Translations under genes and position numbers: made by a program | Source of the DNA: Myxococcales bacterium | GTDB lineage: Bacteria; Myxococcota; Kuafuiibacteriia; Kuafuiibacteriales; Kuafuiibacteriaceae | Length of the DNA: 64,000 bases | Assembly (NCBI GenBank): GCA_019634385.1 | Contig: JAHQVK010000050.1 | Coordinates: forward strand, 84,072 to 148,071 | Reading direction: 5' to 3' | Shown here: positions 40,717 to 50,351 of the stretch, piece after piece | How the letters are laid out: each line of letters begins with the position of its first letter | How positions within the stretch are numbered: the first letter of the stretch is position 1 | The notes under the pieces: generated by a model | The model's database searches: none | Seen by the model: only the letters and a program-made list of their open reading frames with translations | Told to the model about the DNA's origin: nothing

Positions 40717-40827
40717 TACAGCAGAAACTACTTGGGTTGAACCAAATTCCTGCTTCTACGCCGGGCTATACTCCGCTGCGCGCCCCCTAGGTAATTCTTA
40801 CTGAATCACCTAGGGGGCTTTGCTATA
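40717..40827 (+). repeat. Family-1 hairpin element, copy R4
   Basis: tacagcagaaactacttgggttgaaccaaattcctgcttctacgccgggctatactccgctgcgcgccccctaggtaattcttactgaatcacctagggggctttgctata. Confidence 0.92.
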
Positions 40828-40947
40828 TGTCCATATTTCAACACACTGGCTGAAAAAGGGATACTGCACATCTTCATCGCTAGAATTGTGCTCAGGACAT
40901 AGGTCTCGCGATGTCCATCGAAATCATTTGCTGATCATCACAATCAT

Positions 40948-41676
40948 TTGCCGATTGACTTTAAGCCTAAAGCAAAAGACATGCGCAGAATGATTGCGCG
41001 GCTTTGTAATAAGTTCTGGCAAGAATTTGTCTCTGTAACAAGCACGATCCTTCATCTACGCAGACCGGTCCAGATGTCTCATATCGTGATTGCCACAACC
41101 TTCGTAGCTTCGACACCAAGCATCAGCTTGGCGCAGCCGGATACGAATGAGCCACAGGAGAACATGATACAGGAGACTCCATCCAACATCCCAAACGAGA
41201 ACCCGCCGGATTTGTTTTTGAGTGACAGCCCTGATCCCCATCGAGCTTTCCAAGTTTCCGGACTCCTCGACATCGGCTCCTACGGCGCGTTCATGTTCGG
41301 GGCTGGTTCTATAGTTTCGGTACCCGTCGTAAAGGGCGGCTTCATCCCGGGCATCAATGAAGCATTCTACGTTGAAGGTGGCCTAAAACTCGCTGGCGTT
41401 TTCTTTTCCAACACTTTTTCTTCCTTCACACAAGTGCTCTTGAATCCCATGGTTGGTGCACGCTGGGACTTTTACTTTACCGAGACTCTCTCGGCCTACC
41501 CTCTTATCCGAACCGGCGGCATCATCTCCCTTGAAAACGGTGGTGGAGGATTCTATTTCGCGACTGGAATTGGCGGGCACTGGCGCTTCTCGGATCCGGT
41601 CAGCCTAAGGTCCGAGTTGATTGGTGGCTCAAGCTCCGGAGTCGCCCTCAGCATCGGAGTCTCCTTCAATTTCTAG
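40948..41676 (+). CDS. Putative outer-membrane beta-barrel protein, function unknown
   Basis: Intact 242 aa ORF; Gly/aromatic-alternating C-terminal half ending in FNF (GVALSIGVSFNF), typical of an outer-membrane barrel terminus. Start codon uncertain. Confidence 0.55.
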   Translation: MPIDFKPKAKDMRRMIARLCNKFWQEFVSVTSTILHLRRPVQMSHIVIATTFVASTPSISLAQPDTNEPQENMIQETPSNIPNENPPDLFLSDSPDPHRAFQVSGLLDIGSYGAFMFGAGSIVSVPVVKGGFIPGINEAFYVEGGLKLAGVFFSNTFSSFTQVLLNPMVGARWDFYFTETLSAYPLIRTGGIISLENGGGGFYFATGIGGHWRFSDPVSLRSELIGGSSSGVALSIGVSFNF

Positions 41677-41942
41677 CCCGCCGATCGCTCAATCACTGCC
41701 TCACGATTTTCCCGCCTCCCGAAACACAGCAACAGCACATCTCCAAGCCCGTTTGTTGTACAAAGACAGTTACTTTTAGACCATCCCTCGTCACACATGA
41801 AGCGGTTGTATCCCGCACAATCGTACCCGAATAACGCTCTGACTGACCACCATCCTGTGACTCGGTTATGGACGGGCTCAAGTGCTCACAGCACAATAGA
41901 TAAGATTGACTCCCTCCACCTATCCTGGCACCGGCTGAAGGG

Positions 41943-43220
41943 GTGCGGATCTTCCGAAGTCCCTGGATTCTGCTTGGTGCTGCGGTTATCACCGCATTCG
42001 TGCAAGTGGCCCTGGGACCAAGTCTTGCGCCTGACAGTCAGGGATACATAGACGACTCCCCGATACGCCCTCCGTTGTACCCTGCGTTCATTAAAGGGTG
42101 CCAATGGCTAGGGGGCGATTATGGTCTCCATCTAGTCGTGGTCTTACAGATCGCTTGGGCACTGTGGGGAGTGGGGCACTTCGTTCGTAAGCTGCACATC
42201 GACAGTCTGTATACCCCCCAGGCTGGCTTGAGCGCGTTGGTCTTGTGGGTCCCGATATGGACATATGGCAGCCGAATTCTGCCTGAAATGCTAGCGTATG
42301 GAGGCTATCTTTTTACGTTGAGTGCCCTACAGCAACTTCTTAGTCACCCTAGCTTGAACAACGGCGTCCGCCTCACACTGTGGACATGTCTCACTCAGGC
42401 CATCCGGCCAGCGTATTTATTTTTTTGGCCCATCCCCTTCTTTGCTTGGGGTGCTATCTACCTACTGGCTCGTCGACCTCTACGAGCAACCATTCTTTGT
42501 GGTTTCATGACGCTGACAATAATGCTGAGCAGTCTCGGTCTACAGACCACCATTAAACACCTCCAAGGTAGTGCGTCGGTATCTGGGCTAGGCCACCAAC
42601 TCCTGAGCGTTCAACTTTACTTAGTAGATACTCATACTCTGGGTACCTCTCCATCACCAAACGAGGTAGATGAGTTCGCGCTCCATATCAGCCAGCAGCT
42701 ACGTGAGCGCTCCCAGCTTCAACAAGTCACCAGCCAGTCAAAATCTAACCCTCACCTCTTCGAACCATATTTTCAAGAAATGTCTCAACTCACTATTCGT
42801 GCCTACGCGAACATGCACCAGCTCTCATCCGATGACAACGTAGATCTTGTAGCCTTTAATGTTTTAGCCCGTAAGCTCGCCCTTCGCATCATAACGCATA
42901 ATCCTCTTCGTTTCACTCGGCACCTCGCCAAAGAACTATTCCGAGCTGAGCGCTATTTTGCCGTGCTTGTTGTCCTCCTCTTCATGCTCTGGGGTCTTCA
43001 AGCAGCACAAAGTAGACAAGCGTTTGACATCTATCGATGGCTCGTGGTCACCAGCGGCCTCGCGAACTACGCGGTGGCTCTCATGGTCGAACCACTTATC
43101 ACTCGATATGTGTATCCGACCGATGCGTCTATAATCGCGATACTATTTGTCGTTAGATCTAGCTCCATTCGTAACAATGACAAGACACGTACCCAGGACA
43201 TTCCATATGAACACCAATGA
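41943..43220 (+). CDS. Multi-TM membrane protein, possible GT39-like glycosyltransferase
   Basis: Many hydrophobic segments; clustered with two glycosyltransferases on the same strand. Start uncertain. Confidence 0.55.
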   Translation: MRIFRSPWILLGAAVITAFVQVALGPSLAPDSQGYIDDSPIRPPLYPAFIKGCQWLGGDYGLHLVVVLQIAWALWGVGHFVRKLHIDSLYTPQAGLSALVLWVPIWTYGSRILPEMLAYGGYLFTLSALQQLLSHPSLNNGVRLTLWTCLTQAIRPAYLFFWPIPFFAWGAIYLLARRPLRATILCGFMTLTIMLSSLGLQTTIKHLQGSASVSGLGHQLLSVQLYLVDTHTLGTSPSPNEVDEFALHISQQLRERSQLQQVTSQSKSNPHLFEPYFQEMSQLTIRAYANMHQLSSDDNVDLVAFNVLARKLALRIITHNPLRFTRHLAKELFRAERYFAVLVVLLFMLWGLQAAQSRQAFDIYRWLVVTSGLANYAVALMVEPLITRYVYPTDASIIAILFVVRSSSIRNNDKTRTQDIPYEHQ

Positions 43221-44391
43221 CAATATGGCAAGCACAACCCCCGAGGTTAGTGTGGTTATGCCGTGCCTAAACGAAGAGAAAACCGTAGGTATATGCATTA
43301 CCAAAACTCAAGCCATCTTTGAGCAGCTGGCATGTACCTATGAAATCATTGTGGCTGACAATGGATCAACTGATAATTCAACATCTATCGCTGCACGGAT
43401 GGGTGCCCGAGTGATTCATGCGCCCAAACGTGGATATGGTCATGCATACATTGCGGGAATTTCAGCATCCAGCGGTCAATATATTGTGATGGGAGATGCT
43501 GATGACAGCTATGACTTTGGTGAAATACCGCGCTTTCTTGAAAAACTGCGTCACGGTGCTGATCTCGTCATGGGCTCTCGGTTTCGCGGAGAAATCAAAA
43601 CTGGAGCTATGCCTTGGCTACATCGCTATTTTGGCAACCCCGTCCTCAGCCGTCTCCTGAATCTTCTATTCAAGGCTGGCGTGACTGATGCCCACTGTGG
43701 GCTGAGAGCACTCACCAAAGAGACATGGACCCGACTTCAGCTTCGAACTGGCGGAATGGAATTTGCCTCAGAGATGGTCATCCGCGCCGCCCAGGAGCAA
43801 CTTAGCATCCGCGAGGTCCCGGTCACCCTGCACCCCGACGGACGAGACCGCCCTCCACACTTACGTAGTTTCCGCGACGGCTGGCGTCACCTACGTTTCA
43901 TGCTCCTGTACAGCCCCAATTGGTTATTCTGGGTCCCTGCCCTCTTTCCGGCCATCATCGGTGCACTACTTGTTGGTCTGCTGCCTTTTGTCCATATTAA
44001 CCTATTCCACCATCGATTCAGCTATCACTTCTCTTTACTAGGCTCCACTTTCCTATTGGTCAGCTTTCAACTCGTACAGCTGGGTTTTTTTGCTAAAGTT
44101 ATTTTTGTTGGCGCTGGACTGGGCGAGAATGCCTGGGGAAGATGGGGCTTAGAACGCGCGCGAATCGGTAGACTCCTTCTTATGAGTGGGAGCTTGATCA
44201 GCATAGGTCTTGGTGCCAATATCAAGGTTCTTCTTGATTGGATCACAAACGATTTCGGCGCTGTCGATCGATATACAACCTCCTTGGTAGTCCTCGCATC
44301 CACCCTGCTTCTCCTCGGCGTGCATCTACTGTTTGGTACATTTTTTCTTGGTGTTCTACGGGGATCAAGGACCGGACGTTGGTCCGACTGA
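43207..44391 (+). CDS. Family 2 glycosyltransferase (DPM1/DPG synthase-like) with C-terminal TM segments
   Basis: VSVVMPCLNEEKTVGICITKTQ, YEIIVADNGSTDNSTSIAARMGARVIHAPKRGYGHAYIAGI, IVMGDADDSYDF, DLVMGSRFRGEIKTGAMPWLHRYFGNPVLSRLLN. ATG at 43207 fits the domain; the ORF track starts at 43147. Confidence 0.92.
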   Translation: MNTNDNMASTTPEVSVVMPCLNEEKTVGICITKTQAIFEQLACTYEIIVADNGSTDNSTSIAARMGARVIHAPKRGYGHAYIAGISASSGQYIVMGDADDSYDFGEIPRFLEKLRHGADLVMGSRFRGEIKTGAMPWLHRYFGNPVLSRLLNLLFKAGVTDAHCGLRALTKETWTRLQLRTGGMEFASEMVIRAAQEQLSIREVPVTLHPDGRDRPPHLRSFRDGWRHLRFMLLYSPNWLFWVPALFPAIIGALLVGLLPFVHINLFHHRFSYHFSLLGSTFLLVSFQLVQLGFFAKVIFVGAGLGENAWGRWGLERARIGRLLLMSGSLISIGLGANIKVLLDWITNDFGAVDRYTTSLVVLASTLLLLGVHLLFGTFFLGVLRGSRTGRWSD

Positions 44392-45527
44392 TGAGATCAA
44401 CAACCCCCTTGCGCGTCTTAGAAGTCACTCACTATATGCCCCCTCACGTTGGCGGTATTGAGTTCGTCACTGAATCACTGGTCCACGGTCTCCGAGATCT
44501 CGGTCATACTGTCCGCTGGGTGGCATCCGCCACCCCCTCTCAAGCCGGGATAGATGGTGATTGTATTCGAGTTCCGGCCATGAACATTCTAGAAGAGACT
44601 ATTGGACTCCCCTATCCTTTTTGGGCTCCAAATGGAGTAACACAACTCTATCGAGAAGTAGAGCTAGCCGACGTGGTGCACATTCACGACTGTCTGTACC
44701 TAGGTTCTATAGTCGCCACCTGCGCCGCCAAAGCGACCCAAACCCCCATAGTTCTCACCCAGCACGTAGGCGAGGTTCCCTTCGGTCCGGTCTTGGATCC
44801 TATACAGAGGATCGCCTATCAAACCATCGGTAAGCAGATCATTCAAAGGGTAGATCATCGAGTAACATGTAGCCATCACGTGGCTCAATACTTTTATGAC
44901 TTAGGCCTAAGATCTTCATTCAGTATCATCCCCAACGCCGTCGATACCAGTCGGTTTGCAGCACTTTCTGTCGCCTCCCGAACCCAACTTCGTAGAAGAT
45001 GGGGCATCCCCAACCATCAACCCGTCCTACTAACCGTCGGCCGATTGGTTCCTAAGAAGGCGCTTCGTACAACCTTAGCCACCCTCCGACTACTCCGGCA
45101 TTTAGACCCCGTATTGTTTGTTGTGGGAGATGGCCCCGAAGCTCACCTTCTCCAACATCAGCCCAACGTAACCCACCAGCCATACATACCGGCAGCAGAA
45201 ATGGCTGATGTCTATCGCTGCGCTGACGTATTTATCCTCCCCTCTCAGGGGGAAGGTTTGCCTCTCAGTGTGCAAGAAGCATTGCTCAGTGGTTTACCGG
45301 CAGTTGTCTCGGATGACGCCGCTTTTCGCCGCAATTTACAAGACTGCCCCGCAGTTCATTTTGCCTCCTCCCCAGAGAATCTCGCAACTGCGACTATTCG
45401 AGCTCTTCAACACCCAGTCTCCGGCCAAAAGTGGGCCCAGCAGCGGTGGCATACCACGCGGTTTGTGGAAGAGTACGCAACTCTCCTACAAAGCATAGTC
45501 CGGGCCGAAGCTAGGGCGTGTCTTTAA
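44391..45527 (+). CDS. Family 4 glycosyltransferase
   Basis: RVLEVTHYMPPHVGGIEFVTESLVHGLRDLGHTV, PVLLTVGRLVPKKALRT, ADVFILPSQGEGLPLSVQEALLSGLPAVVSDDA; TGATG overlap with the previous CDS. The stop codon lies inside repeat family 2. Confidence 0.92.
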   Translation: MRSTTPLRVLEVTHYMPPHVGGIEFVTESLVHGLRDLGHTVRWVASATPSQAGIDGDCIRVPAMNILEETIGLPYPFWAPNGVTQLYREVELADVVHIHDCLYLGSIVATCAAKATQTPIVLTQHVGEVPFGPVLDPIQRIAYQTIGKQIIQRVDHRVTCSHHVAQYFYDLGLRSSFSIIPNAVDTSRFAALSVASRTQLRRRWGIPNHQPVLLTVGRLVPKKALRTTLATLRLLRHLDPVLFVVGDGPEAHLLQHQPNVTHQPYIPAAEMADVYRCADVFILPSQGEGLPLSVQEALLSGLPAVVSDDAAFRRNLQDCPAVHFASSPENLATATIRALQHPVSGQKWAQQRWHTTRFVEEYATLLQSIVRAEARACL

Positions 45528-45701
45528 CCTCCGGACCGCGTTCGGACTTGTATCCCACACTTTGTGAGGGGTCGGTGGCTGCGCCACCCTTTCGGGCCCC
45601 TCGGCCCGGTACATCCCGTACCCTCCCTTCGAGACCTACCCCTCACACACGCGGGATACGGCTTCATCTCCACGGCCAGAAGAGAGTAAAGACACGCCCT
45701 A
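45512..45701. mobile_element. Family-2 MITE-like element, 190 bp with 15 bp perfect TIRs
   Basis: TAGGGCGTGTCTTTA (45512-45526) and its exact reverse complement TAAAGACACGCCCTA (45687-45701); no coding capacity. Confidence 0.8.
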
Positions 45702-45736
45702 GTGAACCCTGCCCCACTCCTCACCCCAGCAATCAA

Positions 45737-45850
45737 TACAGCAAAGACCACTTGATTTGATTCTCTAAGAATCAACAAGTGATCGCGCAGAGGGGCATTG
45801 CCAAGCAGAGAAGCTGGAACTTGGGTTCTACCCAAGGGATTTCTGCTGTA
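45737..45850 (-). repeat. Family-1 hairpin element, copy R5
   Basis: tacagcaaagaccacttgatttgattctctaagaatcaacaagtgatcgcgcagaggggcattgccaagcagagaagctggaacttgggttctacccaagggatttctgctgta. Confidence 0.92.
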
Positions 45851-45929
45851 TAGAACCATGACGGGATTTCGCGTTGCGGCAAATTTATCACGTACTGGAT
45901 GAGCCAAGCTGGAACCTCGGACCATCGCC

Positions 45930-46784
45930 GTGTACAGCGATGCGGTGCCTAGCATTCGCTCCATCTTAAACCTATGTATACTCTATCCCATCGTTGCTTG
46001 TAGTGGGTGCCAATCTCCTATAGCCGACCTCACTTACACACAAGGGACCGTCAATCGCTCTCCCGATGGTAATAGCGCCCAAGCAGCTACGGCTGGTGAG
46101 ACGCTTACCGCCCAAGAATGGCTCGTCACCCAAGAAGAGAGTCGAGCTACCGTGTCTCTACGAGCGTCACAAGCCATTGTTGAACTCGAACCTAATTCGG
46201 TGCTGGTCCTGCCATCTGACACCGCGCCTATGAGTCTCCAGGCCGGTCAGGCCAACATCACCGCAGCACTAGTAGACGTAGAACTTAGCGGTACTCACCT
46301 TAGCGTAGAGGGTGTAGCTACTATCCGTCGGGGTAGGAACGGAAACGTTGAGGTCGAAGTGACCAAAGGCCAAATGGTTGTGAACGAAGCCTCCGAAAAA
46401 CAGCACCTCGATCTGGGTACATATATCAGAAAGCCCGGAGGCACTTTCGAAAGTCCAGAGCCGGAACCAGAGCCGGATTCACTAGCTGAAGCCTCACCCA
46501 CACCTGAACTGTTTAGCTTAGTGGAAGTGACTTCCGAAACTCTCACGTGGAGAAAATCGGCCAGACTCACCGGGCCTCACACTGGGCTCTCAGTTGAAGT
46601 CCTTGCTCCTCCAAGATGCGGTAAAAACGGCAAGATCTCGCTGATGAAAAAGAGAAAACCCACCGTCACTGGTCTTTCTTCTCTCCGAATCCACTTGCCC
46701 ACAGGTACCCATCGATTTCTCGCTCGCTGTCGCTTTGGACGCACCCGCATGCAGCTCACGATCGTAGCATCAGAGTCGACCTAG
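45930..46784 (+). CDS. FecR-domain-like putative lipoprotein
   Basis: GTG start; lipobox-like VACSGC; FecR-like LTAQEWLVTQEESRATVSLRASQAIVELEPNSVLVLPSD...GNVEVEVTKGQMVV. Confidence 0.6.
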   Translation: MYSDAVPSIRSILNLCILYPIVACSGCQSPIADLTYTQGTVNRSPDGNSAQAATAGETLTAQEWLVTQEESRATVSLRASQAIVELEPNSVLVLPSDTAPMSLQAGQANITAALVDVELSGTHLSVEGVATIRRGRNGNVEVEVTKGQMVVNEASEKQHLDLGTYIRKPGGTFESPEPEPEPDSLAEASPTPELFSLVEVTSETLTWRKSARLTGPHTGLSVEVLAPPRCGKNGKISLMKKRKPTVTGLSSLRIHLPTGTHRFLARCRFGRTRMQLTIVASEST

Positions 46785-46947
46785 TCTGAGGTCAACAGAG
46801 CACAAACCCACCTACATCTTTCGTAACCGCTAGCCAGAGTGAACCTCCATAGACGTGGATAACTCCGGAGCTGCTGACGTGAGACTCAACTTTCAAGATT
46901 TAACTTCTCGGGCACTTCAAGTGGATCAGCATAGCTCACAGCATTCA

Positions 46948-47059
46948 TACAGCAGAAATCACTTGGGTTGAAGCCAAGTTCCTGCTTCTACGCCGGGCTA
47001 TACCCCGCTGCACGACCACTGGTTGATTCTTACAGAATCAACCAGTGGTCGTTGCTGCA
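46948..47059 (+). repeat. Family-1 hairpin element, copy R6
   Basis: tacagcagaaatcacttgggttgaagccaagttcctgcttctacgccgggctataccccgctgcacgaccactggttgattcttacagaatcaaccagtggtcgttgctgc. Confidence 0.92.
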
Positions 47060-47152
47060 ATACTTGAAATATCATTTTATTAACTATTCAGACCCTCATC
47101 GAAAGCGTAAGCTTCTGCTCAGCAAGAGATCTTCCCCGAGTTAACTACACGC

Positions 47153-48433
47153 TTACGCCACCAGTTCAAAGGCTCGGTTTGCTTGGGCTTGGCCATTGAC
47201 AACCAATTCCACATAGTGAGTGCCGGGATACAAAACTCGGGTTGTCATTGGTCTTATTGGCACTCGTTTGGTGAACTCCAACTGTTCCCCGGCAGAAAAC
47301 GTAGCGTCTTTGACAACATATATTTTGGTCGAATAAGTCCCGTTGGACCTCAGGTAATAGAGGCGCAGCCCGATGGTTAACCGTTGAGATGCTTTTGAAA
47401 AGATTCGCGAGTACCATACTAAGGCGCCCCCCACTTCCACCTGCTCTGTAACATCCACTGCCATCAAACGATATTTGGGCGAAGCTGAATACCCAAGCAA
47501 GGCCAAAGCCGTCTTATCCCCTTTCTTAAGTAATGTTCGTAGCGCGTGCTTGCTCATCCACCTCAATTCTTGTTTGTCCTGGATATCTGCTCTAAACCAT
47601 CGCTTGAGGGTCTTCACAACCAGCTGTGGCTCCATTTTTGATATATCATTCAGGCTATTGGCCACCGATCGGGTCACAAAACGACTGGGATCCCCGTGGA
47701 GTTGGTCAAGGAGCTGCACAATATCTTTACTTGGAAGAACCACCCGCTCAGCCCAAGGTAAATAAGGACGGGTACCTTCGGAAGCCCATCGCCGCACGTG
47801 GTAGTGACTATCTTGCGTACAATTCAGGAGAAATCGATACGTCTCTTCAGGAAACTGAAGAAGAAACGGCCGAACAGCGAACTCTGAACTAAACCGTTTG
47901 GTGGCCTCCCGCAGAAATACAAATGATCTTTCAAGCCGAGTTGATTCACAACCATATCGAGCAACATACATCCCCGGCACAACCCAAATAAACTGACCAA
48001 AGTCGTCATCCCGCAAGTCAGGATTTAAAGCTGGGGGCAAAGCTGAGTACAATATATCTAAATTTTCATTAAAGCCACCAGGGAGATATATATCCAACTT
48101 ATCCACCAACCAATGTATTCGCTGTTTGAGCTCCAACCCAGGAAAGGCTTGGCGCGCCTTGCGTTCCATTTGGCCTGTATTGAACGGTGCATAGACCCTC
48201 TTAAGACTCGCAGTCAGAATCCGAACCTTTTCTTGGTTAAACAACTCATCTTTTAGTGAGAATCCCGTCTCTGCCTGTATTTTGGCCATTGCAACTAACT
48301 TTCTATCCGCCGGCGAGTTTTTCACTGTAAACAACTTAGGATCCAAATCCTGAATTTCTAGCCGCTTGTCGAAATTATCCAGATATTTAATTCCTGAATT
48401 GATGACCTTCCAATCTGGTGATGCCCGCTCCAA
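47153..48433 (-). CDS. DNA alkylation repeat (HEAT-like) protein, AlkC-like with C-terminal Ig-like domain
   Basis: LQFPEETYRFLLNCTQDSHYHVRRWASEGTRPYLPWAERV, FVTRSVANSLNDISKMEPQLVVKTLKRW, C-terminal beta-rich domain ending GTHYVELVVNGQAQANRAFELVA. Confidence 0.75.
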   Translation of the reverse strand: MERASPDWKVINSGIKYLDNFDKRLEIQDLDPKLFTVKNSPADRKLVAMAKIQAETGFSLKDELFNQEKVRILTASLKRVYAPFNTGQMERKARQAFPGLELKQRIHWLVDKLDIYLPGGFNENLDILYSALPPALNPDLRDDDFGQFIWVVPGMYVARYGCESTRLERSFVFLREATKRFSSEFAVRPFLLQFPEETYRFLLNCTQDSHYHVRRWASEGTRPYLPWAERVVLPSKDIVQLLDQLHGDPSRFVTRSVANSLNDISKMEPQLVVKTLKRWFRADIQDKQELRWMSKHALRTLLKKGDKTALALLGYSASPKYRLMAVDVTEQVEVGGALVWYSRIFSKASQRLTIGLRLYYLRSNGTYSTKIYVVKDATFSAGEQLEFTKRVPIRPMTTRVLYPGTHYVELVVNGQAQANRAFELVA

Positions 48434-48472
48434 AACATATCAGCTTACTCGACCAAGATCATCAAGTGCAGT

Positions 48473-49861
48473 ATGCTCCCCTACAGCATCATGATTAGCT
48501 CCTTCAAACTCGTATGGGCTCTAGCGGTCACGATCGGTTTGATAACAATGGGTGAAGGTCATCTGTGGCAGAGCCTACTAGGCCTCACTCCCGCTGCTGG
48601 TATTGCATTATCGATTCTTGGACTTGCAGCCATCGCCTGGATCTGGGAGATCATTCCTCTATTTGTCACTAGTTTACTGGTTCTGATATTAAATGTAGTG
48701 TGGTTGCTACCCGAGCTCAACAACAGCGGTCTTGAGCTCACCTCATCAGCATTCACTGCCCCTTTCTTTTCGGACGTTATCCTCCTTTTTTTGGGGGGCT
48801 TTGTCCTATCCTCTTCATTTGCTCGGTACGGACTAGACGAACGTCTTGCCCACGTTGTGCTAGCTCGTACCGGTCGCAATCCGGCCATAGCTATAGCCAG
48901 CCTGATGGGCACCACCGCGTTCCTTTCCATGTGGATGAGCAATACTGCTACCACCGCCATGATGCTGAGTCTAGCTGGGCCAGTACTAGCGCGGGCCAAG
49001 CAATTTCGGCACTTCCAGCGAGCAGTTATTCTAGGAATTCCATTTGCGGCCAATCTCGGCGGGCTTGGTACCCCCATCGGTACCCCTCCCAATGCTATAG
49101 CTCTTCAATACTTGAGAGACGTGCAGGGTCATGAATTCTCTTTTCCCACCTGGATGCTCATGGTCTTCCCAAGCATGATCGCACTCCTCATTCTAGTCTG
49201 GTTGGTACTCCTACGAATCCATCGAGGACACACCCCGCCACTAACCTTTGAGCCGATCAAGGTCCAACCTCTTTCGATGGAACAATGGATGATAATTGGC
49301 ATTGCGTTGGTGACCATCGTCGGGTGGCTCACCGGTCCGCTGCACGGCATACCCACCGGCATGGTCGCTTTACTACCAGTCGTACTTAACTACGGTACTA
49401 AGTTATTAGATCCTCAGTCTTTCCGAAAATTACCGTGGGATGTACTCATTCTCGCCGGGGGTGGTATGTCACTCGGCGTTGCTGTTTCTACATCGGGACT
49501 GGCTTCAAACATCGTATCGCTAGTACCCGCACAAGCTCCGTTTATGGCAATTGCGGCTGCGTTCGCTATCATCGCAAGCGCTCTAAGTACGTTCATAAGC
49601 AACACCGCGACCGCAAACTTACTCATTCCCGTCGCTATGGGACTGCCTGAGTCTATTAGACCACCCATCATATGTGTCATAGCACTCGCCTGCTCGGTCA
49701 GCATGGCCCTCCCGATAACAACGCCTCCGAATGCTATGGCTTTTGGGTCTGGACATATTCGGGTCGTAGACATGATGATCCCCGGTACTATCATCACCGG
49801 AGCTGGAGTGTTGGCTGCGATACTGAGTCTCTTTTGGTGGCAGGCATTGGGGATTTTTTAG
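48473..49861 (+). CDS. SLC13/DASS family anion:sodium symporter
   Basis: SLMGTTAFLSMWMSNTATTAMMLSLAGPVL, GIPFAANLGGLGTPIGTPPNAIALQYL, STFISNTATANLLIPVAMGLP, ITTPPNAMAFGSG. Confidence 0.9.
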   Translation: MLPYSIMISSFKLVWALAVTIGLITMGEGHLWQSLLGLTPAAGIALSILGLAAIAWIWEIIPLFVTSLLVLILNVVWLLPELNNSGLELTSSAFTAPFFSDVILLFLGGFVLSSSFARYGLDERLAHVVLARTGRNPAIAIASLMGTTAFLSMWMSNTATTAMMLSLAGPVLARAKQFRHFQRAVILGIPFAANLGGLGTPIGTPPNAIALQYLRDVQGHEFSFPTWMLMVFPSMIALLILVWLVLLRIHRGHTPPLTFEPIKVQPLSMEQWMIIGIALVTIVGWLTGPLHGIPTGMVALLPVVLNYGTKLLDPQSFRKLPWDVLILAGGGMSLGVAVSTSGLASNIVSLVPAQAPFMAIAAAFAIIASALSTFISNTATANLLIPVAMGLPESIRPPIICVIALACSVSMALPITTPPNAMAFGSGHIRVVDMMIPGTIITGAGVLAAILSLFWWQALGIF

Positions 49862-49869
49862 GAGAGAAT

Positions 49870-50175
49870 ATGGAAGTTCACCGCCAAAAGTGCCAAAATT
49901 GCGAGAGTCTTGAGCACAATAACCTCATTGTCCGCCAGCCAGGAAAGCCGCAGACTATCCTTGTCCGATGTGCAAAATGCCAAGATCTCGTGGCCGCTTA
50001 CCAGTTAGATACATACTACCACCATGGGAAAGGTTTTGAATCCTGGCTCGCCAATCTAAAAGCTCATCGCGAAAGCGGACGCGATTTAATGAAAGAGTTT
50101 CAGGAGACCCAGCAGCGTAACCTCAAACTCTACAAAGACGTGCTGGAAACTCTTCATAGTGAAGGCAAAGACTAA
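49870..50175 (+). CDS. Small protein with zinc-ribbon-like CxxC pairs
   Basis: MEVHRQKCQNCESLEHNN...ILVRCAKCQDLVAAYQ; ATG at 49870, stop at the edge of the family-2 repeat. The ORF track starts at 49672 inside the preceding CDS. Confidence 0.6.
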   Translation: MEVHRQKCQNCESLEHNNLIVRQPGKPQTILVRCAKCQDLVAAYQLDTYYHHGKGFESWLANLKAHRESGRDLMKEFQETQQRNLKLYKDVLETLHSEGKD

Positions 50176-50312
50176 GGCGTGGCTTTAAGCTCCAGGGGCG
50201 TGGCTTTAAGCTCCAGGGGCGTGGCTTTACACTCCGGACCTCGTTCTGACTTGTTTCCACATTTGTGAGGGTTCGGTGGTTTCGCCCTTTCGGGCCCTCG
50301 GTCCAGTACATC
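50173..50312 (+). repeat. Rearranged/partial family-2 element with tandem 21 bp units
   Basis: GGCGTGGCTTTAAGCTCCAGG x2 (50176-50217) plus GGCGTGGCTTTACACTCCGG, then cctcgttctgacttgtttccacatttgtgagggttcggtgg...cctttcgggccctcggtccagtacatcccg, similar to 45512-45640. Confidence 0.75.
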
Positions 50313-50314
50313 CC

Positions 50315-50351
50315 GATTCTTACAGAATCCATTCAAGCGGTCTTTGCTATA
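50315..50351 (+). repeat. Truncated family-1 element, copy R7 (3' hairpin only)
   Basis: gattcttacagaatccattcaagcggtctttgctata, fused directly to the family-2 fragment. Confidence 0.8.
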
